From Acanthosoma haemorrhoidale (taxonomy: Eukaryota > Arthropoda > Insecta > Hemiptera > Acanthosomatidae), in the NCBI GenBank assembly GCA_930367205.1, contig OV884015.1, positions 106,022,509 to 106,086,508 on the forward strand: DNA of 64,000 nt. The letters are read 5' to 3'. Below, piece by piece: positions 8,621-21,666 of this stretch (position 1 is its first letter; each line of letters starts with the position of its first letter). The position numbers were made by a program, and so were the translations under genes. The notes beneath the pieces were generated by a model. That model saw nothing but the letters and a program-made list of their open reading frames with translations. It had not been told where the DNA came from and did no database searches.

Positions 8621-9171
8621 ATAAAGTTGGTAACAAAATTGTGCGAACAATAATCATGCATATATCTTTATCTATCATTTATATTATTTACTTATATTAT
8701 AAGAATAATATCTTCTCATACGAAGGCAGTTTAATATCAAACTTATGAATAAAAAAAAGTTTGCTAAAAAAATAAATAAAAGCTGAAAAAATATTTTGCG
8801 TACAAAAATCATGCATATATATTTTGCTATCAATTATATTATTTACTTATATTATAAAAAAACAAATATTCTCATATGAACACAGTCCATTATAATCTTT
8901 ATAAATAAATAAATCGTTATTCATCTTAAGGTAAAAAATTCATATTGTGCTTAAAAATAAAAAAAGTTTATTCAAATAATAAATAAAAACATTATACTTA
9001 CAAATATCATGCATATATATCTATCATTTATATTATTTACTTATATGGTAAGAAAAAAAATGTCTCATGCGAAAACAGTTTAATATCATCCTTATATATC
9101 AAGAAATTGTTATATATAAAAATAAAAAGAAAAATTGGTTAAAAAAAATGGTTATAAAAATCATGCATGTA
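8620..9171. repeat. degenerate AT-rich tandem repeats
   Basis: Diverged copies of a roughly 120-200 bp AT-rich motif, each with AATCATGCATATAT, TATCATTTATATTATTTACT, TTCTCATACGAA and ACAGTTTAATATCATCC. ATCATGCAT occurs at about 7042, 8654, 8809, 9008 and 9161. Further relics lie near 6560 and 6940. Short AT-rich open frames here, such as 9067-9252, are by-products. Present at the same place in units 2-7. Confidence 0.6.
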
Positions 9172-9671
9172 TATATATCTATCATTCATATCATTATTTA
9201 CTTTCTCACTACTATTATACTCACTCATTACTATATATATGATTTCTCATAGGACAACAGTTAATTATCATCCTTAATAATCAAATAAGATTATTCAATA
9301 ATTTATACCCAACAGATTTCCAGATATTGACACCACGACTCTAACTGTTTTTTAGGAGTGAACTATTCCAGAGACGAAGATACTTGCTATCTTAACTACA
9401 GGCCACTACGATACACCATACAGACCACAGATGTTGGTAGGCTAGGGGAAGTAGAAGGGTTAAGTCTTTGAAATATTGACCGAACCTTTTTGACCTAATG
9501 ACAACTATCAATATGTTAAAATAAATTACCGTAAGACCATAAAATTATATCTTTCAGAGACCGTAAGCTTAACCATAGCAATAAAAACTATATCCAATTT
9601 TTATGAGATTATACAAAATTTTATTTCACCAGGACCATATTTAATTGAACGCAGCAGAATTAATCTCTAGC

Positions 9672-10166
9672 CTAATCAATCGTAACAATGTTAACCTTAA
9701 GTAGTCCTGGATTCTTCTCATAAAACTCCACACCCCTATCAGAAAGCCATGCTGAAATTGCTGGCTTAAGTTTAGGCTGTCCATCAAGGGAGTGCAACCC
9801 TCTACCCGTTATAACAGAAACAAAAGTGGTCTTACGACCGGAATCTCGAAGCCTGGAAGTGACTTCATCTATGAAGAGGTCAAGTACGTCCAGAGCTTCG
9901 GACACGAATAGGAAATGCAAATCTAAACGTGTCCATGTATCATTCACATGATACCTAATAATCGACCTAGCAGACAAAGGCCTAATCCTTCTACCTCCCT
10001 CGGTACTCCACCTGGTCTTTGTGTAAGGCGGTTGATCTAAAGGTGTGAGGAAGCAAATAGCTTCGTCTACGGAATCGTTCACTCCGGCTAAAACAAAAGT
10101 TAGTGTTTGTTCGTCCATGTCTGGGAATCTGTCGGATAAATAAGTTAACGAAGTAGACTTACTCAT
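9672..10166 (-). CDS. CUE-Smr protein, 164 aa, unit 2
   Basis: The protein is identical to unit 1, with D82, H84 and R122 kept. The ATG, upstream in-frame TGA and downstream AATAAA are all conserved. The 3' flank differs at a few bases from unit 1 (for example CAATATGTTA for CGATATTTTA), while the ORF shows no change by eye. Confidence 0.9.
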   Translation of the reverse strand: MSKSTSLTYLSDRFPDMDEQTLTFVLAGVNDSVDEAICFLTPLDQPPYTKTRWSTEGGRRIRPLSARSIIRYHVNDTWTRLDLHFLFVSEALDVLDLFIDEVTSRLRDSGRKTTFVSVITGRGLHSLDGQPKLKPAISAWLSDRGVEFYEKNPGLLKVNIVTID

Positions 10167-10979
10167 TACGGCGATGATGATCGGGACACTGTATCCAATA
10201 TGTGCACACTTTAAAAGTCAGAGCTGGACTGACTGAAATCATAGGAAAGTTTGCAAGTGACGGTGGAGTGGGGGACCCAGGTACCGAAATTCTTTATATT
10301 GGCAAACCCTCACCCAGGTATAAACATCTTTTGACCTGGTGTAAATGTCTAAAAAAGACGATTTCTCTTTACTTCTATTTTTTTTTATACATGGAAAGAA
10401 ACTACTATTTTTTTAATTTGAATTCAAAACCGAGGTTAATACTTCTGTTTTACAGAAGACCTAAAGGAGAATTATTTCGGGCACGAATAATATAAGTGAT
10501 CAATTGTAGTCTCATAATTAATATGTGAGTGGGGAAATATACCAAATATTGCAGGTTCCAGAAAAAACTCTAGGTTTTTTTATTGTTCCTTGGTGGCTAG
10601 AATGCACAGAAACCTTCGACACATTTTCAAGTCTACCTATTCTTTCAAAAAAACGTCATATTGTAAAAATAGTAAACAAATACAACGAATAATAAAACAA
10701 AAGGCTGTAGTTAGGAAAACGCACGTGGGAGAGCACTTACCATGAACAAATCAATTATGATACTGAATTTTTTCTACAGTAACGATAATATGTGACGACT
10801 GAAGGCGACAATTGTGTAAACAAATAATGTAAATACAGCTGAAGAAAAGTCCGACCTCACCACCAACCCCGCTTCTTAGTTAACAGTGATTTCTTGAAAC
10901 TTGAGAGAAGTTAGAATTTTAGTTTTGCCAAAGATTGAGGCAGACTAGAAGGTGTGTGTCATGATCTGCCAAGACTTTC

Positions 10980-11946
10980 AAAGCACTAAGTACCAAGCAC
11001 CACAGTTGATTATCTAAGTACGCAAGTGTGCCATGTGATTAAGCCGAGACAGACTTTAATCACTAAGTACAAAGCACTACAGTTGATTATCTAAGTACGC
11101 GAGTGGGCCCTGTGATTAAGCAGAGACAGACTTTAAGCACTAAGTACCAAGCCGATAATTCCGATTTTAGTTCTTCCCTTAATTGATCAAACTTCCCGCT
11201 CAACTCTTTTTGTTCTTTTTTATTTTCTTTAAGTGCGTTATTTTGACTGTTTAATTTTTCGTTTATTTCTTTATTATTTTCTTTTAATTTAATTATTTTC
11301 TGTTAAATTGACTGTTTAATTGGGCAAGGACCTTTTGCAACATCTTTGTCGTAGTGTTTTCACTCGGATTTACTGCGGGTTCGGGGTGTGGGTTCCCTGT
11401 TTTAGAGGCTGCGTTTGACCCAAATGGTAGGCAGTATACCTGAATCTGACCTGGAAATATTTGTGTTCGTGTGTGTAAAACAAATGTGAAATTATGAGAA
11501 AATATAAATTGTTAGTGGTTAGTACTAGTTATTATTCTAACTTCCAATACCTCACAATTCCTTTGGTTTCTTTAGAATTTTTTAAGTTGATCCCGGAGCG
11601 GCCCCCGTTGAAACCTACCTTATTTTTTACCATTTATTTTTCTACTTTATTTGATCAATTTACCTTAACTAATTTGGCAGGTCCGTCATGAGATTTTTAA
11701 ATCAAATTGTTTTATGTCTTTGACATAGGAATTTATCCCGATTGAATCCCTGAGATTAAGCCGAGACAGACTTTAATCACTAAGTACCAAGCACTACAGT
11801 TGATTATCTAAGTACGCAGGTGTGCCCTGTGATTAAGCCGAGACAGACTTTAAGCACTAAGTAACAAGCACTACAGTTAATTATCTAAGTACGCGAGTGT
11901 GCCCTGTGATTAAGCAGAGACAGACTTTAAGCACTAAGTACCAAGC
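10980..11946. repeat. 794-bp internal duplication in unit 2 with 77-bp repeats
   Basis: The segment of 77-bp repeats, coiled-coil fragment and following open frame appears twice in a row. The first copy (about 11040-11834) holds a broken coiled-coil (11160-11350) and a 65-codon open frame at 11494. The second holds the intact 81-codon frame at 11881-12126. The junction near 11755-11890 lies within 77-bp repeats, pointing to unequal exchange between clusters. The first copy is of the units 5-8 type at the coiled coil, so the two halves have different histories. Confidence 0.8.
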
Positions 11947-12126
11947 CGATATTTCCGATTTTAGTTCTTCCCTTAATTGATCAAACTTCCCGCTCAACTC
12001 TTTTTGTTCTTTATTATTTTCTTTAAGTGCGTTATTTTGACTGTTTAATTTTTCGTTTATTTCTTTATTATTTTCTTTAAGTGCGTTAAATTGACTGTTT
12101 AATTGGACAAGGACCTGTTGCAACAT
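11881..12126 (-). pseudogene. coiled-coil fragment, unit 2 (second copy)
   Basis: Same 18-residue tandem heptads as at 3901-4146, with one change (TCVLR to TRVLR) in the repeat-derived tail. The other copy, near 11160-11350, has lost the second heptad block to an A/T-rich change and is not open. Confidence 0.45.
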
Positions 12127-13821
12127 CTTTGTCGTAGTGTTTTCACTCGGATTTACTGCGGGTTCGGGGTGTGGGTTCCCTGTTTTAGAGGCTGCGTTTG
12201 ACCCAAAAGGTAGGAAGTATACCTGAATCTGACCTGGACATATTTGTTTTCGTGTGTGTACAACAAATGTGAAATTATGAGAAAATATAAATTGTTAGTG
12301 GTTAGTACTAGTTATTATTCTAACATGCAATACCTCACAATTCCTTTGGTTTCTTTAGAATTTTTTAAGTTAATCCCGGAGCGGCCCCCATTGAAACCTA
12401 CCTTATTTTTTACCATTTATTTTTCTACTTTATTTGATCAATTTACCTTAACTAATTTGGCAGGTCCGTCATGAGATTTTTAAATCAAATTGTTTTATGT
12501 CTTTGACATAGGAATTTATCCCGATTGAATCCCTGAGATTAAGCCGAGACAGACTTTAATCACTAAGTACCAAGCACTACAGTTGATTATCTAAGTACGC
12601 AAGTGTGCCCTGTGATTAAGCCGAGACAGACTTTAAGAACTAAGTAATAATAATAATAATCTGACGTATTTTTCAATAGAATGATTTCTTCTTTTAATTT
12701 TGAATTTACATTATAAATATATTATTAAAATATTAAATGATTAAAACAGTCCGCACATTTTGAGGACCCTACTTCCACACTTGGTCATTAGCACTGTAGC
12801 ACTCTCTTAACCGCTATTTTCACGATTAATCCGGTGTTGATTATCACAGCGATGTGTCTGAAAGTCCATTTTGTTCTTACAACATTTTATCAAGGTTTAT
12901 ATCAACGCACATTTCCAGATTAGTGAAAATATATTTAAATAAATATTTATTTAAAGGAATTTACAATCTGCTCTAATAGGGCGTATATATATACATATCC
13001 TGGGATTCCCCAGATTCATCAGGGAAATGTCCTTATTCGTTAAAAAGAATTCATGGATCAGGGATACAACCCCTTACTAACACTGCTCTTGCATCTTCGT
13101 CACTGGTGTGCAGTAACAGTGGAGACAATGAGAGACTACCTGTAGAAGAAGCCTGGGTAAGAACTCCAAAGGATGTTTTAGCATCAAAAGGTTTATTTAC
13201 TAACGTTATTTTTAGTGGGGTCCTCCATTGTTTAAACCAGTAAGTCTAAATAGGGTTTAGTTTGGATTTGTACATGAGAATTTCGTTTTCAAATTTGGGA
13301 TGTGATTTTTTGACTGAGAGACATGTTCCATGTTGGTCCGTTCTGAAGTTGGAATATTAGGTTTAGAACTGAATGTGTTGTGGGATGACCAAAAATAAAA
13401 AAACCCTGCGAATAATAAATTGTTCCCATCATTCAATAACATAAATTAAATTAAACATAAAACCAGCAATGTACAGTAACTCTTTTTAGTTAGCAAGAGT
13501 TAAAATAAGGTTTGACAATCCTTAAAATGCAAAGTAAATCGAGCTAAGGAGCTTAACAGGAGGAGGAGAGTGGAGAAGGTGAAGTTCAATATTGCTACAG
13601 CTGAAATACAATCCGGTGTTGTATATTAGAAGTTTCTTCCTCTGTAAATAAATTTCTTCCGTGTTGTTGAATATTGTCAACTAATAATATAATATTAATA
13701 AAACCTTATACTATCATTGAATATTGTTTTGTTTGTTATTGTGAATATATCTCTTAGATTTGGATTTATTAGTGTGCTTCAACATCCATCTTCTGTTGAA
13801 AATAGGCTTTTAGAGTAAAGC

Positions 13822-14082
13822 GTGAGTAAAAATATTTTCTTAAAAATTAAAACTATTCTAAAACGTAAACTTTCCGTTTGGAAGATCTTTGTTGATGATG
13901 AAAAGAGAGATATGGCCCGAGGACGATACAAACAACACACAGTGCACTTCACAAATGGACTGAGCTTTACATTTGTAACAATTTGTATTCACAAATTTTT
14001 AAGAGATACCAATCATATAGCTGAGTGGTTAGCTTCACTGTTTGCAAGTTCACAAGTCTTTTGGGGCTTGTACACTTGTTAA
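13822..14082 (+). other. invariant open block, unit 2
   Basis: Same 86-codon frame as 5842-6102, with no residue changed. Confidence 0.28.
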
Positions 14083-15787
14083 TTAAGTATTAAGCCCACT
14101 ATCTCATTATTTAGTAGGGGTATGATGTTATAAGGAAAATGCAGCGGAAGCTAGTTTTTTTGTTAAATTAGGAATACACAAATACAATAATAATCGTCAT
14201 CATGGCAATTAAAGCCTTAGCATATACATCGGTCTGACAATACGGTTATAAGACAACGTACTAATAAATCCCAGACATACTTGAAGGTTAATAAAAAAAA
14301 TTATTTGATAATAATTCAATTAGTATATGATAATGATTTGGGGTACAAAAAATAATTGGAATACAAATATTTTAGGCTCATGACGTCATGATATATCTTG
14401 ATTGTTAAAGTTTGTGAAGTCTGTTGTTGTCTGCATGAAGATAACTGAATGAAGTCTGCTGATAGGCTGCTAAGTAGTACGAGCCTTCGACATCTGCAAT
14501 AGTGATACAAATTAGTTATAAATGCAAAATAAGAATAAAATAAATAGAAAATCTTCTTATGACTAATGATTTCATATCATCCTCATAATTTAAAAATGGT
14601 TTATACCAAAATAGAGAAAAATTCGTCCATATCTTTTGAAATCGTTGTAAATTATTTCATTTACTAAAATAAATCGAAAAAATTTTACCTTTAAATTTGA
14701 TGATATGATTGTAGTTGTGATCACCAGTGATCCAGGTGGGATGACTCCGTGCTCTTTGGATGGTGGAGTTTCATGTATACATCATGTCCACATAATGCCA
14801 ATAATGAATTTTTTCAGGCTCCTTACTAGATAGTTAGGGTCACTGGGCAGATGAGGTATTCATTTTTTTTCTGAAATAAATTTGGTTATACATACAAAGT
14901 CATATTACAATAAATATAAAAAAATCTTCTAATATGAAAACAGTTTAATATCATCCTTATAAATAAAAAAAGCTAATTCAAAATATAAATAAAAGTTGGT
15001 AACATAATTTTGCGTAAAAAAATCATGCATATGTACGTATGTAAAACAGTTATATAAGTTGAGGGAATCAACTGATATCGGTTTCAAATTATCACTTCTA
15101 TCTACAGACTCTAATTACAACTTTAAAAACTTTCAGTATCTCTTATCAATGTAACCTTTCTCAAATACTATACTGTACTTAACTATAAATCTTTCTATTT
15201 TCATATCATCTAATTTTATTTTGAACCCGTCTTCTTCGATATGTTCATTAAAATTCACTTTAACTTCTTCATTTTTTTCTTTCTTCTTCTCTGTATTTCT
15301 TGTTTCATCTTCTTTCTTCTGTATTATTTGTAGATTCTCATTATGGATTAATCTAAACATTTTTATAATATCTAATCCTTTAAGAAAATCTTCAAAATAA
15401 TCTCTCTTGACAATGAACACATCAACATATTTTCTATGTCAAAAATGTTTAATTTTTGAGTTACTAAACTTTTTTTTCACACCATTGACTGTTTTTAAAA
15501 GTATCTTATTTACTTCTTCTGTCTTTTTCTTTATATTAGCTAATTTTGAATTTATTATAGAGCATTGGGAACCTGGATCGGATGTCCCATTTACCTGTTA
15601 CTTCTCTTTTTATGATATTTTTACTTCAATCAATGGTGTGGTTATTCGTTTTTATGTTCAGTAATTAGATCTACTTCTAATACTAAGTTGCTTCCTATTA
15701 TTCTAGTTTCATTTTTTATCTATTTTAAACCGGCATGAAGCATCTTCATGATCCCTGATACAATTGTTTAATTGTTCACAGTTATTC

Positions 15788-16320
15788 CATGGATTTTTCT
15801 CTTGAAATTTGTTTTTACTGTACAGGTTTTCCATTTTTCTTTGTTATGAATTTTTTTTGTTCACTAGGCCCTCACATTTTTTAATTTCATAAAATAATCT
15901 AGATGAATTCTCACGTTTTTCTTGATCTATCTTTTTTCTGATAAAGTAGGTAAACCCGCAGTTAGTGCATGGATCTTTTCCCTTGAAATTTGTTTTTACT
16001 GTACAGGTTTTCCATTTTCCTATGTTATGAATTTTTTTTGTTCACTAGGCCCTCACATTTTCTAATTTTATAAAATATTCTAGATGAATTATCACGTTTT
16101 TCTTGATCTATCTTTTTTCTGATAAAGTAGGTAAACCCGCAGTTAGTGCATGGATTTTTCTCTTGAAATTTTTTTTTACTCTACAGGTTTTTCATTTTTC
16201 TTTGTTATGAATTTTTTTTGTTCACTAGGCCCTCACATTTTATAATTTTATAAAATATTCTAGATGAATTATCACGTTATTCTTGATCTATCTTTTTTCT
16301 GATAAAGTAGGTAAACCTGC
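15788..16320. repeat. 180-bp minisatellite, 3 copies, unit 2
   Basis: Three copies arranged as in unit 1, with the same variant order (ATTTTTCTC, ATCTTTTCCC, ATTTTTCTC starts), confirming that units 1 and 2 are recent duplicates. Confidence 0.92.
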
Positions 16321-17651
16321 TATAAGCTATTATAAAGATATAAGCATCACTAAAGACTGTTTAGCATTTGAGTTTTTGCATGTAAGCTTCTCAATCATAA
16401 ACTTTTCTGCTATATGTTTTAAATTTAGTTGATTCTCTTTCTTCTGTGTGGATTCAATCTTATTTTTTCTCATGATTGTTCCGCATTTAAGTCATCAAAA
16501 TACATTGTTTTCATTTTCTCTGTTAATGTAATCCACACTGTCTTCTCTTGACCTCTCTTACTAAAACTATTTTTCAGTCTTTTATAAATATAATTATTTT
16601 ATAAAGTTGGTAACAAAATTGTGCGAACAATAATCATGCATATATCTTTATCTATCATTTATATTATTTACTTATATTATAAAAATAATATCTTCTCATA
16701 CGAAGGCAGTTTAATATCAAACTTATGAATAAAAAAAAGTTTGCTAAAAAAATAAATAAAAGCTGAAAAAATATTTTGCGTACAAAAATCATGCATATAT
16801 ATTTTGCTATCAATTATATTATTTACTTATATTATAAAAAAACGAATATTCTCATATGAACACAGTCCATTATAATCTTTATAAATAAATAAATCGTTAT
16901 TCATCTTAAGGTAAAAAATTCATATTGTGCTTAAAAATAAAAAAAGTTTATTCAAATAATAAATAAAAACATTATACTTACAAATATCATGCATATATAT
17001 CTATCATTTATATTATTTACTTATATGGTAAGAAAAAAAATGTCTCATGCGAAAACAGTTTAATATCATCCTTATATATCAAGAAATTGTTATATATAAA
17101 AATAAAAAGAAAAATTGGTTAAAAAAAATGGTTATAAAAATCATGCATGTATATATATCTATCATTCATATCATTATTTACTTTCTCACTACTATTATAC
17201 TCACTCATTACTATATATATGATTTCTCATAGGACAACAGTTAATTATCATCCTTAATAATCAAATAAGATTATTCAATAATTTATACCCAACAGATTTC
17301 CAGATATTGACACCACGACTCTAACTGTTTTTTAGGAGTGAACTATTCCAGAGACGAAGATACTTGCTATCTTAACTACAGGCCACTACGATACACCATA
17401 CAGACCACAGATGTTGGTAGGCTAGGGGAAGTAGAAGGGTTAAGTCTTTGAAATATTGACCGAACCTTTTTGACCTAATGACAACTATCAATATGTTAAA
17501 ATAAATTACCGTAAGACCATAAAATTATATCTTTCAGAGACCGTAAGCTTAACCATAGCAATAAAAACTATATCCAATTTTTATGAGATTATACAAAATT
17601 TTATTTCACCAGGACCATATTTAATTGAACGCAGCAGAATTAATCTCTAGC

Positions 17652-18146
17652 CTAATCAATCGTAACAATGTTAACCTTAAGTAGTCCTGGATTCTTCTCA
17701 TAAAACTCCACACCCCTATCAGAAAGCCATGCTGAAATTGCTGGCTTAAGTTTAGGCTGTCCATCAAGGGAGTGCAACCCTCTACCCGTTATAACAGAAA
17801 CAAAAGTGGTCTTACGACCGGAATCTCGAAGCCTGGAAGTGACTTCATCTATGAAGAGGTCAAGTACGTCCAGAGCTTCGGACACGAATAGGAAATGCAA
17901 ATCTAAACGTGTCCATGTATCATTCACATGATACCTAATAATCGACCTAGCAGACAAAGGCCTAATCCTTCTACCTCCCTCGGTACTCCACCTGGTCTTT
18001 GTGTAAGGCGGTTGATCTAAAGGTGTGAGGAAGCAAATAGCTTCGTCTACGGAATCGTTCACTCCGGCTAAAACAAAAGTTAGTGTTTGTTCGTCCATGT
18101 CTGGGAATCTGTCGGATAAATAAGTTAACGAAGTAGACTTACTCAT
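17652..18146 (-). CDS. CUE-Smr protein, 164 aa, unit 3
   Basis: Identical protein to unit 1, complete with start, stop and AATAAA. The exon-like block head-to-head with it begins about 35 bases from the ATG. Confidence 0.9.
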   Translation of the reverse strand: MSKSTSLTYLSDRFPDMDEQTLTFVLAGVNDSVDEAICFLTPLDQPPYTKTRWSTEGGRRIRPLSARSIIRYHVNDTWTRLDLHFLFVSEALDVLDLFIDEVTSRLRDSGRKTTFVSVITGRGLHSLDGQPKLKPAISAWLSDRGVEFYEKNPGLLKVNIVTID

Positions 18147-19067
18147 TACGGCGATGATGATCGGGACACTGTATCCAATATGTGCACACTTTAAAAGTCA
18201 GAGCTGGACTGACTGAAATCATAGGAAAGTTTGCAAGTGACGGTGGAGTGGGGGACCCAGGTACCGAAATTCTTTATATTGGCAAACCCTCACCCAGGTA
18301 AAAACATCTTTTGACCTGGTGTAAATGTCTAAAAAAGACGATTTCTCTTTACTTCTATTTTTTTTTATACATGGAAAGAAACTACTATTTTTTTAATTTG
18401 AATTCAAAACCGAGGTTAATACTTCTGTTTTACAGAAGACCTAAAGGAGAATTATTTCGGGCACGAATAATATAAGTGATCAATTGTAGTCTCATAATTA
18501 ATATGTGAGCGGGGAAATATACCAAATATTGCAGGTTCCAGAAAAAATTCTAGGTTTTTTTATTGTTCCTTGGTGGCTAGAATGCACAGAAACCTTCGAC
18601 ACATTTTCAAGTCTACCTATTCTTTCAAAAAAACGTCGTATTGTAAAAATAGTAAACAAATACAACGAATAATAAAACAAAAGGCCGTAGTTAGGAAAAC
18701 GCACGTGGGAGAGCACTTACCATGAACAAATCAATTATGATACGGAATTTTTTCTACAGTATCGATAATATGTGACGACTGAAGGCGACAATTGTGTAAA
18801 CAAATAATGTAAATACAGCTGAAGAAAAGTCCGACCTCCCCACCAACCCCGCTTCTGAGTTAACAGTGATTTTCTTGAAACTTGAGAGAAGTTAGAATTT
18901 TAGTTTTGCCAAAGATTGAGGCAGACTAGAAGGTGTGTGTCATGATCTGCCAAGACTTTCAAAGCACTAAGTACCAAGCACCACAGTTGATTATCTAAGT
19001 ACGCAAGTGTGCCATGTGATTAAGCCGAGACAGACTTTAAGCACTAAGTAACAAGCACTACAGTTGA

Positions 19068-19313
19068 TTATCTAAGTACGCAAGTGCGCCCTGTGATTAA
19101 GCAGAGACAGACTTTAAGCACTAAGTACCAAGCCGATATTTCCGATTTTAGTTCTTCCCTTAATTGATCAAACTTCCCGCTCAACTCTTTTTGTTCTTTA
19201 TTATTTTCTTTAAGTGCGTTATTTTGACTGTTTAATTTTTCGTTTATTTCTTTATTATTTTCTTTAAGTGCGTTAAATTGACTGTTTAATTGGACAAGGA
19301 CCTGTTGCAACAT
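19068..19313 (-). pseudogene. coiled-coil fragment, unit 3
   Basis: The heptad part is identical to unit 1. The only difference is in the repeat-derived tail (GHT to GRT). The frame is open. Confidence 0.45.
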
Positions 19314-21061
19314 CTTTGTCGTAGTGTTTTCACTCGGATTTACTGCGGGTTCGGGGTGTGGGTTCCCTGTTTTAGAGGCTGCGTTTGACCCAAAAGGTAG
19401 GCAGTATACCTGAATCTGACCTGGAAATATTTGTGTTTGTGTGTGTACAACAAATGTGAAATTATGAGAAAATATAAATTGTTAGTGGTTAGTACTAGTT
19501 ACTATTCTAACATGCAATACCTATCAATTCCTTTGGTTTCTTTAGAATTTTTTAAGTTAATCCCGGAGCGGCCCCCATTGAAACCTACCTTATTTTTTAC
19601 CATTTATTTTTCTACTTTATTTGATCAATTTACCTTAACTAATTTGGCAGGTCCGTCATGAGATTTTTAAATCAAATTGTTTTATGTCTTTGACATAGGA
19701 ATTTATCCCGATTGAATCCCTCAGGTTAAGCCGAGACAGACTTTAATCACTAAGTACCAAGCACTACAGTTGATTATCTAAGTACGCAAGTGTGCCCTGT
19801 GATTAAGCCGAGACAGACTTTAAGAACTAAGTAATAATAATAATAATCTGACGTATTTTTCAATAGAATGATTTCTTCTTTTAATTTTGAATTCTATTAT
19901 TATTATATTATTAAAATATTAAATGATTAAAACAGTCCACACATTTTGAGGACCCTACTTCCACACTTGGTCATTAGCACTGTAGCACTCTCTTAACCGC
20001 TATTTTCACGGTTAATCCGGTGTTGATTATCACAGCGATGTGTCTGAAAGTCCATTTTGTTCTTACAACATTTTATCAAGGTTTATATCAACGCACATTT
20101 CCAGATTAGTGAAAATATATTTAAATAAATATTAATTTAAAGGAATTTACAATCTGCTCTAATAGGGCGTATATATATACATAGCCTGGGATTCCCCAGA
20201 TTCATCAGGGAAATGTCCTTATTCGTTAAAAAGAATTCATGGATCAGGGATACAACCCCTTACTAACACTGCTCTTGCATCTTCGTCACTGGTGTGCAGT
20301 AACAGTGGAGACAATGAGAGACTACCTGTAGAAGAAGCCTGGGTAAGAACTCCAAAGGATGTTTTAGCAACAAAAGGTTTATTTACTAACGTTATTTTTA
20401 GTGGGGTCCTCCATTGTTTAAACCAGTAAGTCCAAATAGGGTTTAGTTTGGATTTGTACATGAGAATTTCGTTTTCAAATTTGGGATGTGATTTTGAGCT
20501 GAGATGTTTATAATGCAGCCAGAATGAGTTTTTATAATTCTACATTTTTTGAATGAGAGACATGTTCCATGTTGGTCCGGTCTGAAGTTGGAATATTAGG
20601 TTTAGAACTGAATGTGTTGTGGGATGACCAAAAATAAAAAAAACCCTGCGAATAATAAATTGTTCCCATCATTCAATAACATAAATTAAATTAAACATAA
20701 AACCAGCAATGTACAGTAACTCTTTTTAGTTAGCAAGAGTTAAAATAAGGTTTGACAATCCTTAAAATGCAAAGTAAATCGAGCTAAAGAGCTTAAGAGG
20801 AGGGGGAGAGTGGAGAAGGTGAAGTTCAATATTGCTACAGCTGAAATACAATCCGGTGTTGTATATTACAAGTTCCTTCCGCTGTAAATAAATTTCGTCC
20901 GTGTTGTTGAATATTGTCAAGTAATAATATAATATTAATAAAACCTTATACTATCATTGAATATTGTTTTGTTTGTTATTGTGAATATATCTCTTAGATT
21001 TGGATTTATTAGTGTGTATCAACATCCATCTTCTGTTGAAAATAGGCTTTTAGAGTAAAGC

Positions 21062-21322
21062 GTGAGTAAAAATATTTTCTTAAAAATTAAAACTATTCTA
21101 AAACGTAAACTTTCCGTTTGGAAGATCTTTGTTGATGATGAAAAGAGAGATATGGCCCGAGGACGATACAAACAACACACAGTGCACTTCACAAATGGAC
21201 TGAGCTTTACATTTGTAACAATTTGTATTCACAAATTTTTAAGAGATACCAATCATATAGCTGAGTGGTTAGCTTCACTGTTTGCAAGTTCACAAGTCTT
21301 TTGGGGCTTGTACACTTGTTAA
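21062..21322 (+). other. invariant open block, unit 3
   Basis: Same 86 residues as unit 1. Bases just upstream differ (CCGCTGTAAATAAATTTCGTCC for CCTCTG...CTTCC), which makes the lack of change inside notable. Confidence 0.28.
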
Positions 21323-21415
21323 TTAAGTATTAAGCCCACTATCTCATTATTTAGTAGGGGTATGATGTTATAAGGAAAATGCAGCGGAAGCTAGTTTTTT
21401 TGTTAAATTAGGAAT

Positions 21416-21666
21416 GACAAAACGAATGAAATATGGATAAATAATCTTATATTTAGCATTAAAATAAAACAGTAATCACTATACTTTATATACATTACAT
21501 ATAACATGAATAATAATAAATCATATAATTTTATAAAATATTTCTTACATTATTAATTTTTACATAGCAGTTTATGAAATTTCTGTGATTAAATTGCATG
21601 AATTGTTCCCTTTTAATTTTTTATTAAATTATGACATTATATAATTCGGGAAGTAGGACAAGTAAT
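21416..21666. other. 251-bp segment present in units 3-7, absent from units 1-2
   Basis: AT-rich, no ORF, no terminal inverted repeat and no clear target duplication. Units 1-2 join GGAAT to ACACAAATAC; the segment ends in AAT as does the sequence before it, so loss by a 3-base microhomology deletion is simpler than insertion. Other copies: 29843-30093, 38228-38478, 45860-46110, 53304-53554. Confidence 0.8.

Larger units (their letters stand above)
1986..9171. repeat. tandem macrosatellite unit 1 (7186 bp)
   Basis: First unit of the array, counted from the TATATATCT anchor. Internal map: 1986-2485 non-coding; 2486-2980 CUE-Smr gene (-); 3016-3309 exon-like block (+); 3310-3793 nothing recognised; 3794-3966 77-bp repeats; 3901-4250 coiled-coil fragment (-); 4264-4494 low-value open frame (+); 4556-4668 more 77-bp repeats and a TAA run; 4681-5004 AT-rich, nothing recognised; 5005-5270 exon-like block; 5271-5841 nothing recognised apart from a purine-rich patch near 5578-5600; 5842-6102 invariant open block; 6103-6424 nothing recognised; 6425-6790 two-exon candidate (-); 6791-7152 AT-rich; 7153-8620 decayed coding region (-) with 180-bp minisatellite at 7808-8340; 8620-9171 AT-rich repeats. 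It lacks the 251-bp segment of units 3-7. By eye it is almost identical to unit 2 apart from the 794-bp duplication there. Confidence 0.92.
9172..17151. repeat. tandem unit 2 (7980 bp)
   Basis: Same layout as unit 1. The 794-base excess over unit 1 is an internal duplication of the coiled-coil/77-bp repeat segment. Like unit 1 it lacks the 251-bp segment and has three minisatellite copies. From 12244 on, only a handful of substitutions separate it from unit 1, so the two come from a very recent duplication. Confidence 0.92.

Noticed and set aside
9067..9252. 61-65 codon + strand open frames in the AT-rich repeats of each unit
   Set aside because: Low-complexity Lys/Ile-rich translation of degenerate AT-rich repeats; no sensible start or domain.
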